This document shows positions 17,758-25,796 of a stretch of 64,000 nucleotides of DNA, piece by piece (the stretch's first letter is position 1; each line of letters begins with the position of its first letter). Where the stretch lies: positions 28,955-92,954 of the forward strand of contig DAINAT010000003.1 of NCBI GenBank assembly GCA_036733305.1, written 5' to 3'. The translations under genes were made by a program, and so were the position numbers. Under the pieces are notes generated by a model. That model saw nothing but the letters and a program-made list of their open reading frames with translations, had not been told where the DNA came from and ran no database searches. This DNA is from UBA7672 sp036733305. GTDB taxonomy: Bacteria; Pseudomonadota; Alphaproteobacteria; Caulobacterales; Hyphomonadaceae.

Positions 17758-18135
17758 CTATAGCTTGCGGACTTCGATGCCCTCGGCGGAGAGCACTGAC
17801 AAGATCGCGTCGTTCAGAAGTTGGGTTGCGTCCGCGCCGCCCTTCAGCGGTTTGCGGCGCTGGCGCGCGAAGATGCGCCACTGGGTGGGATAGCCCTGTG
17901 TCGGGCCGTGGCTGGCGCAGCCGATCGTGATTTCCTGCTCAGTCTCGGAGAAAAATTCGAGGAACCAGCCCCACTCTTCCGCATGCGGATAGCTGGTGAC
18001 GACGCCCTGCTCAGCCAGCGCCTGCGCCAGCCATGTTGCGAGCTCAAAGCCGTACATGTCCTGATTGACCTGACTGGGCTCAGGCAGGAAAGGCTGGAAC
18101 CGATCTGTCGTGAATTCAAAAGTCCAGAGAAGCAT
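17758..18135 (-). CDS. conserved hypothetical protein, co-transcribed with the ABC ATPase
   Basis: About 125 residues from the ATG at 18135; a longer frame opens at 18228, but the added 31 residues are basic and low in conservation. The protein is soluble (LLWTFEFTTDRFQPF, an EEWGWFLEFF stretch, GCASHGP, PTQWRIFARQRR). I recognise no family. The pattern of a Trp/Phe-rich middle and a C-terminal helix suggests a small alpha/beta fold. The stop codon touches the ABC ATPase start, so it is the first gene of that operon. Confidence 0.7.
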   Translation of the reverse strand: MLLWTFEFTTDRFQPFLPEPSQVNQDMYGFELATWLAQALAEQGVVTSYPHAEEWGWFLEFFSETEQEITIGCASHGPTQGYPTQWRIFARQRRKPLKGGADATQLLNDAILSVLSAEGIEVRKL

Positions 18136-18244
18136 GGCGGCAGTTGAACCTGCTAAGGCGCGCCAAGGGAACCCCCTTGAGGCTGCCCTGACCATGACAC
18201 CCCGTCGCATGCGACGCTGGTCGGGCATGACACGGCATCGCCGA

Positions 18245-19087
18245 TCATTCCGGCGCCGCCGCGCCAGACAGCAACAACGAATCGATCTCGGAAGCCGCCT
18301 GCATGCGCTGGGTGAACCCGAACGTACCGGCGACCGCCATCTCCTTGGCCGCCTCGATCATCGCCGCCATGGCGACTGCATGCATCATCCCGCCAGTCGA
18401 GATGCGCTTGACCCCGAGAGCGCCGACTTGCTCAACCGTCAGCATCTCCCTGCGCGGACCACGCATGGCGTTGAATGGCCGGTCGATCGAACGACAGACC
18501 TCACGCATTTCATCCGACGTGTTGAGGCCGGGGGCGAACAGCACGTCAGCCCCCGCTTCCTGATAGGCCTGAAGCCGCTTGATCGTATCACCGAGATCCT
18601 GCCGGCCGTTGAGATAATTCTCTGCGCGGGCGCACAGCATGAATTTGAACGGCAGCTTCCCTGCCGCCTCCGCAGCCGCACGCACGCGATCCGCGGCAGC
18701 CTCGATACTGTGAACCGGATTGCTCCGGTCGCCGGTGAAATCCTCGATGGAACCACCCACCAACCCCGCCTCGGCGCCCTGCCGGATGGTCTCCGCGCAA
18801 TCTTCTGGTTTGGGCCCGAAGCCATCCTCAAGGTCAGCTGCCAATGGAACATCGATCATCGGTGCGATCGCACGAATGTGCGCCATCACATTCTCACGTC
18901 CTGCATTGTAGTCGGGAAAGCCGATCGAACGTGCATAGCCCGCGCTCGTCGTCGCCAGCGCCTTGAAGCCAAGACCGGCTAGCACGCGCGCCGAACCAGC
19001 ATCCCATGGGTTGGGGATCACGAAAACGCCGGGCGCTTTGTGAAGCGCTTCAAAATCGGCCGCCTTTTGTGCCTGCGTCTTCGCCAT
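18245..19087 (-). CDS. isocitrate lyase/PEP mutase family protein
   Basis: A 280-residue TIM-barrel enzyme. Motifs fit the ICL/PEPM superfamily: IPNPWDAGSARVL near the start, ATTSAGYARSIGFPD, AADLEDGFG (Mg-binding Asp-Glu), SIEDF, and ARAENYL. The usual isocitrate-lyase KKCGH loop is absent, so likely activities are oxaloacetate or carboxy-phosphonate type C-C or C-P chemistry, as for the many uncharacterised family members. I chose ATG 19087 because AGAGGAG lies 8 bases upstream. The in-frame GTG at 19096 overlaps that ribosome site. Confidence 0.85.
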   Translation of the reverse strand: MAKTQAQKAADFEALHKAPGVFVIPNPWDAGSARVLAGLGFKALATTSAGYARSIGFPDYNAGRENVMAHIRAIAPMIDVPLAADLEDGFGPKPEDCAETIRQGAEAGLVGGSIEDFTGDRSNPVHSIEAAADRVRAAAEAAGKLPFKFMLCARAENYLNGRQDLGDTIKRLQAYQEAGADVLFAPGLNTSDEMREVCRSIDRPFNAMRGPRREMLTVEQVGALGVKRISTGGMMHAVAMAAMIEAAKEMAVAGTFGFTQRMQAASEIDSLLLSGAAAPE

Positions 19088-19273
19088 GGGAAGCACTCCT
19101 CTGTTTCTCGCGCCCCGATCATACCAATGTCACGCACATCAGCACGGCGAATTTTTACCGATGGCCACAGCTGCCGATCATGCCTGAGCCAAACCGGATC
19201 TCACCAAGTCGCCAATCCGCTGACCCACTTCCGACATGAACAGCGGCCAGCCTTCCCATACTGGAGGGACATC

Positions 19274-19660
19274 ATGCGCCTGCTCATTCTTGCTGCTTTC
19301 CTGCTGGCAACCCCGGCCATCGCCCAGCCGGGGCAGAAAGCCATCACCGGCGAATGGCAGGGAACCGGCCTGCAGGTCGATCGGGGCGGCGTGCAATCGA
19401 CCTGGACGATTGAGCTATCAATCAGGAACGGACAAAGCGCGATCAGCTATCCATCGCTGGACTGCAAGGGCGTGCTTCATCGCGTAACGACCACGCCAAC
19501 CCGGATCGCCTTTCGCGAGGAGATTACCGATGGCAACTGCATCGACGGTGGCCAGATCAGCGCCACGTTCGAAAACGGACGTCTCTTCTGGTTCTGGACC
19601 AAGCCCGGTCTGGACGTGGACGCGTCAGCCGTCCTCTACCCATCCGGGCCTATCGCCTAG
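19274..19660 (+). CDS. small secreted protein of unknown function
   Basis: 128 residues with a clean Sec signal (MRLLILAAFLLATPAIAQ) and a ribosome site GGAGGG 5 bases before ATG 19274. The mature part looks like a small beta barrel (ITGEWQGTGLQ, WTIELSI, ISYPSLDCKGVL, ENGRLFWFW), with two Cys that may pair. It is of the kind often found in lipocalin-like or DUF-type periplasmic proteins. No family is certain. It converges on the PP2C gene with a 4-base overlap of the two stop codons. Confidence 0.7.
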   Translation: MRLLILAAFLLATPAIAQPGQKAITGEWQGTGLQVDRGGVQSTWTIELSIRNGQSAISYPSLDCKGVLHRVTTTPTRIAFREEITDGNCIDGGQISATFENGRLFWFWTKPGLDVDASAVLYPSGPIA

Positions 19661-20505
19661 ACCTCCAGCAACAGCGCCGTCGAATCGTCCGAGGTCTTGA
19701 AGCGGCCGATCTTTGCGTCGTCTTCCGCCGACATTTCCATGCCGCGCAACTCGCGCATCAGATCGCCCAGCCCGCGCGCGATCACGGCGTCGATCAGGCT
19801 CGCATCCGTATATCGTCCATACGGCGAGACGAGCCGGTAGAACCCGTCGGTCATCACCAAAACCTTCGAGCCCTCGGGCGCCGGCGTCGATTGATAGACA
19901 ATGTGCTGCGCCGCTTCCGGCTGCACCCCGAAGATCCAGTAGCCGTTTGCGGTGTTGTGGATCGCCCGCGTGTCCTGAAGCCATTTCAAACGCTCGTCAT
20001 AGCCGAGCGCCATGACAGTCTGCGCGCGCTTCTGTTCGTCAGCCGGCTTGCCGGTTTCGCCGAACACAGTGACCTCCCCTGCCGGCGTCTTCACGATGGC
20101 GATCGTGTCGCCTAGCGTGGCGCTTTCGATCATCCCGCGGCGCACGCGCACCCATGTCGCTGCAGCGGTTGGATAGGTCGACAGCGGCGCATCCTTGAGC
20201 GGGATCTTGACCTCACGCTCAACCGCCGCGCGCAACTTCGGCAGCAGACGAGCAAACCAGGCCTGCGGGATTTCACGCGGGTCGGCGGGGTTCGCGACGA
20301 TCTCCGCCGCAAAGATCTCGGAGTAGCGGGCAGCGTCAGATTCAGCCGCCGAGAAAATCCGGACCGGCCCCACGTCCGTGGCCCCGTCGATCACACAGGC
20401 CCAACCGGCAGCCTCGTCGAAGGCATACCGATCATCGCCCGTTCCGGTCTTCAGCCCCCCGCTCAGCTTCGAGCCGGGTAAGGAGATGGAATCGATCAGC
20501 TTCAT
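19657..20505 (-). CDS. PP2C-family protein phosphatase
   Basis: 282 residues. PPM/PP2C landmarks appear in order: an acidic GDDRYAF near residue 23, VIDGATD (metal-binding Asp-Gly) near 38, ATLGDTIAIV in the middle, VMTDGFYRLV and the final DDSTALLLEV. The protein would be a manganese-dependent Ser/Thr phosphatase, acting in the cytoplasm. No kinase lies beside it. The insertion between the second and third motifs is longer than in RsbU/Stp1 types, so it may belong to the PP2C-like group with a fused regulatory stretch. Confidence 0.75.
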   Translation of the reverse strand: MKLIDSISLPGSKLSGGLKTGTGDDRYAFDEAAGWACVIDGATDVGPVRIFSAAESDAARYSEIFAAEIVANPADPREIPQAWFARLLPKLRAAVEREVKIPLKDAPLSTYPTAAATWVRVRRGMIESATLGDTIAIVKTPAGEVTVFGETGKPADEQKRAQTVMALGYDERLKWLQDTRAIHNTANGYWIFGVQPEAAQHIVYQSTPAPEGSKVLVMTDGFYRLVSPYGRYTDASLIDAVIARGLGDLMRELRGMEMSAEDDAKIGRFKTSDDSTALLLEV

Positions 20506-20592
20506 GGCAGCTTGCTCGCGCGACGGACCAGGAAAGGCGCCGTGCGTATCATCCGCAGGTGGATGAGCACAGTCCGAGTGTGACGATTGCGG

Positions 20593-20802
20593 CTAAGCTG
20601 TTCTTTTCAGCGCCTGCGAGAAGTCAGACAGGGTCTGAATGTAGTCGCCGCTCTCACGCAGCCGCTGGACATACAGTTCAAGGATCTGGCGGGCGGCGAC
20701 GCCCGGCTCCAGCCCACATTTCTCCGCCTCTTCCGCGAAGAGCTTTTTCGACTCCGGATCGAGCCGGACTGTGAGTGGCTGGCGGTTTGCGGTCTTCGAC
20801 AT
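20593..20802 (-). CDS. ribbon-helix-helix-like small protein
   Basis: 69 residues. The segment QPLTVRLDPESKKLFAEEAEKCGLEPGVAARQILELYVQRL (here only described: a polar beta strand at about 8-13, then two helices) has the plan of a ribbon-helix-helix DNA-binding dimer of the CopG/Arc type, or of an antitoxin. No toxin gene is beside it. It is divergent from a second RHH-like gene with 92 bp between the starts, which may hold a shared operator. I am unsure about function. Confidence 0.65.
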   Translation of the reverse strand: MSKTANRQPLTVRLDPESKKLFAEEAEKCGLEPGVAARQILELYVQRLRESGDYIQTLSDFSQALKRTA

Positions 20803-20894
20803 GGTCTGATTCCATTAGCAGCCGCGGGGAGCGCCCGGACGCCTGTAGCGAGAATCACCTTGCAAGCATTGCCAAGGCATTGCAATGACAATGT

Positions 20895-21080
20895 ATGGCC
20901 AAGCCACCTGCCAGTGCGGAGACCAAGCCTTTCACGATCGTGCTGCCCGCAAAGGCCGCCGAGCGCCTTGAAATTCTTGTTGAAACTGGCCTTTACGGCG
21001 CCAGTCGCGCCGAGGCTGCGAAGATGATCATCCTTCAGCACCTCCAGGAACTCTGGAAGTCGGGCAAACTGCCCGGCTGA
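20895..21080 (+). CDS. ribbon-helix-helix-like small protein, divergent partner
   Basis: 61 residues. After a short tail the sequence KPFTIVLPAKAAERLEILVETG followed by GASRAEAAKMIILQHLQEL shows the strand-helix-helix pattern of MetJ/Arc-type proteins. It differs from its divergent neighbour in sequence, so they are not simple duplicates. No toxin candidate is adjacent. A pair of back-to-back RHH proteins may regulate each other from the common spacer. Confidence 0.65.
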   Translation: MAKPPASAETKPFTIVLPAKAAERLEILVETGLYGASRAEAAKMIILQHLQELWKSGKLPG

Positions 21081-21241
21081 AACCGGTACGCGGCGTCTCC
21101 CCACAGACAACCCATGTAAAATGGGCCTCAGCGAGGCTTGTTAACCTTTTGTTTACCACCCGCTGCGCATCGTCTCTTTCAGCCGCCGGGAGCTGCTAAA
21201 GGCATCTCCGGGATGCGGCGTCAGGCTGAGGGGATGTTTCC

Positions 21242-21682
21242 ATGACCGCGACCGACCCGATCGAGTTTTGCCCTGCCGCTGCCTGCGCCGCGGCGATTGT
21301 CCGGCTGGAAGGCTTCATCACCCACGTCACCCGTCTTCACGCGGAAGCCCAGGTTGCCCGCTCGCCAGACCTGATGGCGCAGCTCGAAGCGATTTCGGAC
21401 GAGCTGATCCTGGCCGCCGATGAAGCGCGTGATCAGCTCGCTCAGGCCGAGGCCATTTCAGCCGCCGGCGCCATGGCACAGCTTCTGGCAGCGATCCGCG
21501 ATGTGCGTATCCGCGACGATGCCGAACGTGAACGCGCGAAGGATCTGGAAGCGAAAGCCATCCGCTTCCTCGGCAAGGCTAACCTGTACGATCCGCACTT
21601 CTGCCGTTCGATCAGCCAGTCAAAACTCGGAGCACGGCTGCACATTGCGGCTATGCGCGACCTTGAACAGCACGCATCCTAG
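21242..21682 (+). CDS. hypothetical alpha-helical protein
   Basis: 146 residues, Ala/Glu-rich and almost entirely helical by composition, with a long amphipathic segment from about 50 to 115 (LEAISDELILAADEARDQLAQAEAISAA region). There is no signal peptide, membrane segment or known motif. Four Cys occur (FCPAAACA at the start, FCRS near the end). The ATG at 21242 is preceded by GAGGGGATGTTTCC, giving a plausible ribosome site. Base use resembles the neighbours. No function can be proposed. Confidence 0.65.
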   Translation: MTATDPIEFCPAAACAAAIVRLEGFITHVTRLHAEAQVARSPDLMAQLEAISDELILAADEARDQLAQAEAISAAGAMAQLLAAIRDVRIRDDAERERAKDLEAKAIRFLGKANLYDPHFCRSISQSKLGARLHIAAMRDLEQHAS

Positions 21683-21692
21683 GCACGGCGCT

Positions 21693-22208
21693 TCAGGCCA
21701 ACTCGACCCGGATATGCGGCTGCAGTTTCGCAACACCGCGCGCCCACTCCTCAAGCTTCCACGGCACAACTTCAGTGCCGCCGAAGGGGAGCAATTCGCC
21801 ATTCTGGTCCAACAGCCTGATGGTCGACGAGTCAGAGCTGTTATCAACACGAATGATCGACACATCCGCCAGGTTGAGACGGCCGGACGCGGACGAGTGG
21901 ATCTCGTTCCACCATACCAACTCGCCGGTTCGCGCATTGACGCCGCTGCCACGGCGCAGATCGCGGATCAGGCCAATTGCGCCTGAAAGCGCAGCAACCA
22001 CACCCATCCAGAAGGCCACCGGCACAAGCCACGGCGCGCATTCGCCGCTCCCGTCGCAATTGGTGGCAGGATCAATGGTCGCGCCCGCAAACACGAACAC
22101 CAGACCCGCTGCCAGAAGGGCGTAGGACCTGAAGTCCTTGCGGCCTGACGTCTGGTGAATCATCACCCAGTCCGGCCCGGACACATTATCTGACTGCGAC
22201 CCCCGCAT
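21693..22208 (-). CDS. hypothetical membrane protein with two transmembrane segments
   Basis: 171 residues from ATG 22208; an alternative ATG at 22163 gives 156. Two hydrophobic segments, about 27-45 (YALLAAGLVFVFAGATI) and 63-83 (LVPVAFWMGVVAALSGAIGLI), bracket a short loop with two Cys (NCDGSGEC) that could be disulfide-bonded in the periplasm. The C-terminal 80 residues look like a small beta-rich PH-like domain (ARTGELVWWNEIHS, VSIIRVDNSSDSSTIRLLD). No close family is recognised. Confidence 0.65.
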   Translation of the reverse strand: MRGSQSDNVSGPDWVMIHQTSGRKDFRSYALLAAGLVFVFAGATIDPATNCDGSGECAPWLVPVAFWMGVVAALSGAIGLIRDLRRGSGVNARTGELVWWNEIHSSASGRLNLADVSIIRVDNSSDSSTIRLLDQNGELLPFGGTEVVPWKLEEWARGVAKLQPHIRVELA

Positions 22209-22241
22209 GGATCAGAGTATCGCTTGGAGCGGTTAAAAGAA

Positions 22242-22272
22242 GTTGGCGGCGCCTCAGCAAATTGACGCCAAC
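22242..22272 (-). terminator. candidate terminator downstream of yebC
   Basis: Arms GTTGGCG (22242-22248) and CGCCAAC (22266-22272) pair across a 17-base loop. On the minus strand the stem is followed by TTCTTTTAA (complement of 22233-22241), 19 bases after the yebC stop. Confidence 0.55.
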
Positions 22273-22290
22273 CCATGTCCCGAAACGGGA

Positions 22291-23040
22291 TCAGCCCGCC
22301 AGACGGGCCATTTCTTCGTCCGAAATCTCGTAATTCCCGTAGACGTTCTGAACGTCGTCACAATCCTCGAGCTCTTCGAGCATCTTCATCAGCTTCTCGG
22401 CATTTTCGCCTTCGACCTGCACCGTGTTGAGCGGCTTCCAGATCAGCGCGGTCGAGGTCGCAGCAACCTTGATCTTGCCTTCGAGGGCGGAGGCGACTTC
22501 GGCGAGATCCGAACGCGCTGTGTAGATATAGTGGCCCTCGGCATCGCTGGAGACGTCGCTGGCGCCTGCATCGAGGGCTGCTTCCATGATCACGTCTTCC
22601 GTGCCCGCCTCCGGCGGATAGACGATCTCGCCGACATTCTCGAAGCCAGACGACACGGCGCCGGTCTGGCCCAGGTTGCCGCCATGGTGGGTGAAGGAAG
22701 TGCGCACATCGGTCGCCGCGCGGTTCTTGTTGTCGGTCGAGCACTCGACGATCAGGCCGACGCCGCCCGGTGCGAAGCCCTCATAGCGGATCGCTTCGTA
22801 GTTGGCGCCATCGCCGCCGGCGCCCTTGTCGATCGCGCGCTGGATGTTGTCCTTCGGCATCGAGGCGGCCTTCGCGTTGTTCACGGCCAGACGCAGGCGC
22901 GGGTTGAAGTTCACATCCGCCATGCCGGTTTTTGCCGCCACGGTGATCTCTTTCGCCAGTTTGGAGAACAGCTTCGCCTTGGCTTTGTCGGCCTTGCCCT
23001 TGCGATGCTGGATGTTGGCCCATTTGCTGTGACCGGCCAT
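22291..23040 (-). CDS. yebC: YebC/PmpR-family protein
   Basis: 249 residues, the full length of the family. It starts with the diagnostic MAGHSKWANIQHRKG and has the stretches MPKDNIQRAIDKG and YEGFAPGGVGLIVE. YebC-type proteins act as DNA-binding regulators or as translation factors for proline-rich stretches. In many bacteria yebC sits next to ruvC, but here the ruv genes are about 30 kb away, so the usual cluster is broken. Confidence 0.93.
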   Translation of the reverse strand: MAGHSKWANIQHRKGKADKAKAKLFSKLAKEITVAAKTGMADVNFNPRLRLAVNNAKAASMPKDNIQRAIDKGAGGDGANYEAIRYEGFAPGGVGLIVECSTDNKNRAATDVRTSFTHHGGNLGQTGAVSSGFENVGEIVYPPEAGTEDVIMEAALDAGASDVSSDAEGHYIYTARSDLAEVASALEGKIKVAATSTALIWKPLNTVQVEGENAEKLMKMLEELEDCDDVQNVYGNYEISDEEMARLAG

Positions 23041-23209
23041 GGGGGCCCTTTCCGTGACGTTCGAGTGACGTTGAAGGGGCCCGAATAGCCGAGAGCCCCC
23101 TTGCCCGGCAAGTCATCCGACAATTGGATACTTTCTGACAGCATTTTCAGTAGCTTCCAGCGCCCCGCGCCCTACCTTGCCGCAAGAGGACATCACAGGG
23201 AGACACTCA

Positions 23210-23731
23210 ATGAAATTCGTTATGGCCGCAGCTGCTGCTGCGCTGATGCTTTCTGCATGCAGTGGCGAGAATGCCGCCGCACCGACCGATGGCGCGACCC
23301 CGGCAGCGGGAACGCCTGCCGCAGCTCCGGCAGCCGCGGGTAACCCGATGAACGGCCCGATCGCCGGCGAATGGGAAGCGACAATCACCGCTGGCGGCAT
23401 GACCGTACCGGCGGCCAAGATCTGCTACGACAGGCGGATCACGATGGAAGAAGCTCAGAAGATGCAACAGGGTGCTGGCGTCACCTGCACCGAGGAAACC
23501 AATGCACCTGACGGCAAATCCGGCCATTCCGTCTGCACTATGCAGGGTATGAAAATCACCAGCGACTACAAAGTCACCGGCGATTTCAACACGGCGTACA
23601 CGATGGACGTGACCGCTTCGATCGATCCGGCTCCTCCGGGAATGCCTAACCCGTCCACGACATCGATCAAAATGACCTATGTTGGACCCCAATGCGCGCC
23701 CGAGACGCCCAAGGCGACGCCCGCTCAATAG
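23210..23731 (+). CDS. DUF3617-type lipoprotein
   Basis: 173 residues from ATG 23210 (ribosome site AGGGAG). The lipoprotein signal ends MLSAC with the lipidated Cys at residue 17, followed by an Ala/Pro linker. The C-terminal part (GPIAGEWEATITAGGM, KICYDRRITMEEAQKM, CTMQGMKITSDYKVTGDF) resembles DUF3617 proteins, which are small periplasmic proteins of unknown role. The conserved Cys residues in KICYD, VTCTEE and SVCTM may form disulfides. Confidence 0.8.
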   Translation: MKFVMAAAAAALMLSACSGENAAAPTDGATPAAGTPAAAPAAAGNPMNGPIAGEWEATITAGGMTVPAAKICYDRRITMEEAQKMQQGAGVTCTEETNAPDGKSGHSVCTMQGMKITSDYKVTGDFNTAYTMDVTASIDPAPPGMPNPSTTSIKMTYVGPQCAPETPKATPAQ

Positions 23732-23772
23732 CAGGGCTTACCCTTTCGCCCTTCGGGGGAGTTCGCAAAATG

Positions 23773-23800
23773 GCGGCGGCAGGTCTATACCTGCCGCCGC
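23773..23800 (+). terminator. hairpin terminator after the DUF3617 gene
   Basis: A perfect 12-bp stem (23773-23784 with 23789-23800) and 4-base loop, followed by TTGCCGTTT. The T-run is weak, but the stem is strong and lies between two same-strand genes with their own ribosome sites. Confidence 0.65.
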
Positions 23801-23834
23801 TTGCCGTTTCGGGGTCACCCCAAGGATACCGCCT

Positions 23835-24731
23835 ATGACTGACGCCGCCCCGCCCCCCGAAGATCCGGTCGCCGACCTGGTTTCGCTGCTCGACCTTGAA
23901 CGGATCGAGATGAACCTGTTCCGCGGCCAGTCCCCGGACGATGGTGTAAAGCGCGTCTTCGGCGGTCAGGTCATCGCGCAAGCGCTCGTCGCCGCCTACC
24001 GCACGATCGAGAACCGCGTCTGTCACTCCCTGCATTCCTATTTCATCCGCCCCGGCGATCCGACCGTGCCGATCCTCTACGAGGTTGACCGCGCCCGCGA
24101 TGGCAAGAGCTTCACCACCCGCCGGGTCGTCGCAATTCAGCACGGCGAGCAGATCTTCAACCTCGCAGCTTCCTTCCAGGTGCCGGAGCACGGCTTCACT
24201 CACCAATCGCCCATGCCTGAGACCAAGAAGCCCGACGAGCTGAAAAGCGAGGATGAACTTCGGGCGATGGCGAAGGACCATATCCCGAAGGAATTCCAGA
24301 AGCATTTCTCGCGCCCGCGTCCAATCGAACTGAAGCCCGTCGATCCGCGCCAGATGATCTCGCCGGCCAAGACCGAACCCAAAAAGCAGATGTGGCTGCG
24401 CTCGCGTGGCAAGATCGACCCGAACAACATCGCGCTTCAGCAATGCCTGCTGGCCTACGCCTCCGACATGGGCATCCTCGACACCTCGACCAAACCACAT
24501 GGCGTCAACTGGTTCACCGGCGGCGTGCAGATGGCGTCGCTCGACCATTCCATGTGGTTCCACGAGCCGTTCGATATTTCGAACTGGCTGCTCTACACGA
24601 TGGACTCGCCCTCGGCCTCCGGCGCACGCGGCTTCAACCGTGGCGAGGTCTTTACGCAAGCAGGCACGCTCGTCGCTTCGGTGACTCAGGAAGGCCTGAT
24701 GCGCCCCCGAGAACCGAAGTTCAAGAACTAG
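23835..24731 (+). CDS. tesB: acyl-CoA thioesterase II
   Basis: 298 residues, a double hot-dog fold thioesterase that hydrolyses acyl-CoA. Hot-dog 1 spans about 15-120 (VFGGQVIAQALVAA, SLHSYFIRPGD, RDGKSFTTRRVVAIQ). Hot-dog 2 spans about 175-290 (LLAYASDMGIL with the catalytic-type Asp, SLDHSMWFH with conserved His-Ser, QEGLMRP at the end). Length matches TesB. I start at ATG 23835 after the terminator. The earlier open frame runs through the hairpin and the previous gene's tail. Confidence 0.92.
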   Translation: MTDAAPPPEDPVADLVSLLDLERIEMNLFRGQSPDDGVKRVFGGQVIAQALVAAYRTIENRVCHSLHSYFIRPGDPTVPILYEVDRARDGKSFTTRRVVAIQHGEQIFNLAASFQVPEHGFTHQSPMPETKKPDELKSEDELRAMAKDHIPKEFQKHFSRPRPIELKPVDPRQMISPAKTEPKKQMWLRSRGKIDPNNIALQQCLLAYASDMGILDTSTKPHGVNWFTGGVQMASLDHSMWFHEPFDISNWLLYTMDSPSASGARGFNRGEVFTQAGTLVASVTQEGLMRPREPKFKN

Positions 24732-24850
24732 GACCAGATCCCGGACACACGGTCTGACGCAGAGTCACATCGCCGCGCCGTCGTGGCGCCGTGAGGCATG
24801 GATCGCAGCACGCGAACATGGTTCAGTATCCGCGGGGCCCGGAGACCGGC

Positions 24851-25750
24851 ATGACTGTAGTTGGCGCATTCACATCCGTTGCAGTCTTTGCACTCGTTGC
24901 AGCCTGCAGCGGTCCGCCTGCCAGCACCGAGATCGTTGCGGTTACGCAATCGGAACCAACCACCACGGTCTCCAACTTCGCGCGTCCAGTACAGCCGACT
25001 CAAGAAGCCGTCGCCGGCCCGAACAATGAAGAACCCGCCCCGCCCGCTGCATCGCCGGAGCCGCAGGACGCTTCCTCAACGAGTCATGTTCCGCTCAAAT
25101 ACCTGATCGGCGATGTCGATCCGTCAAAGGATTCCAAGTTCGCAAAAATCCCGGAGAAGTATCTCGGAGGCAGCCGCGCGTGGGGCCACAAGGATGCAGT
25201 CGCCGCCTTCGTGCGCATGGCGGAAGACGCAGAGGCGAACGGCTACAAGTTGAAAGCTGTCTCGGCCTTCAGGTCGTTCTCGGACCAGAAGAGAATTTGG
25301 GAAGACAAGTGGACAGGCAAGACGCTGGTCGGCGGAAAGAAGCTGCCCGTCTCCGCGCCCGATCCGAAAGCCCGCGCCGCCAAGATTCTCGAATTCTCAT
25401 CCATGCCGGCCACCTCACGCCACCACTGGGGCACGGACTTCGACATCAACAATCTGAACAACAGCTACTTCGCCACCAAAGACGGCAAGCGGATCTATGA
25501 CTGGCTGACCACGCACGCGCCGCAATACGGCTTCTGCCAGGTCTATTCCGCCAAGGGCGCCGATCGCTCGACCGGCTATGAAGAAGAAAAATGGCACTGG
25601 TCCTACATGCCGGTCGCATCCTGGTATCTGAAACAGTACCCCATCGATGTCGGCTATGAGCGCATCACCGGCTTTGAAGGCGCAACCGCCGCCAAGGACA
25701 TCGACGTCATCAAGAACTACGTCCAAGGGATCAACCCCGAGTGCAAGTAG
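24851..25750 (+). CDS. VanY-type D-alanyl-D-alanine carboxypeptidase (M15B), lipoprotein
   Basis: 299 residues from ATG 24851. The signal ends LVAAC (Cys19 lipidated) and is followed by a Pro/Ala/Glu linker to about residue 85. The peptidase domain has the zinc motif SRHHWGTDFD (second His and the Asp as ligands), the third ligand in EEKWHWSY, and SAFRSFSDQ near its start. It would trim the peptidoglycan stem peptide in the periplasm. As no vanA/H/X genes are present, it is a cell-wall housekeeping enzyme rather than glycopeptide resistance. A signal-less upstream in-frame start is possible but fits worse. Confidence 0.85.
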   Translation: MTVVGAFTSVAVFALVAACSGPPASTEIVAVTQSEPTTTVSNFARPVQPTQEAVAGPNNEEPAPPAASPEPQDASSTSHVPLKYLIGDVDPSKDSKFAKIPEKYLGGSRAWGHKDAVAAFVRMAEDAEANGYKLKAVSAFRSFSDQKRIWEDKWTGKTLVGGKKLPVSAPDPKARAAKILEFSSMPATSRHHWGTDFDINNLNNSYFATKDGKRIYDWLTTHAPQYGFCQVYSAKGADRSTGYEEEKWHWSYMPVASWYLKQYPIDVGYERITGFEGATAAKDIDVIKNYVQGINPECK

Positions 25751-25796
25751 GCTTCTGAGGCCTGTTGCCGGCGCGGGACTATGCTAGACGGCGCGC

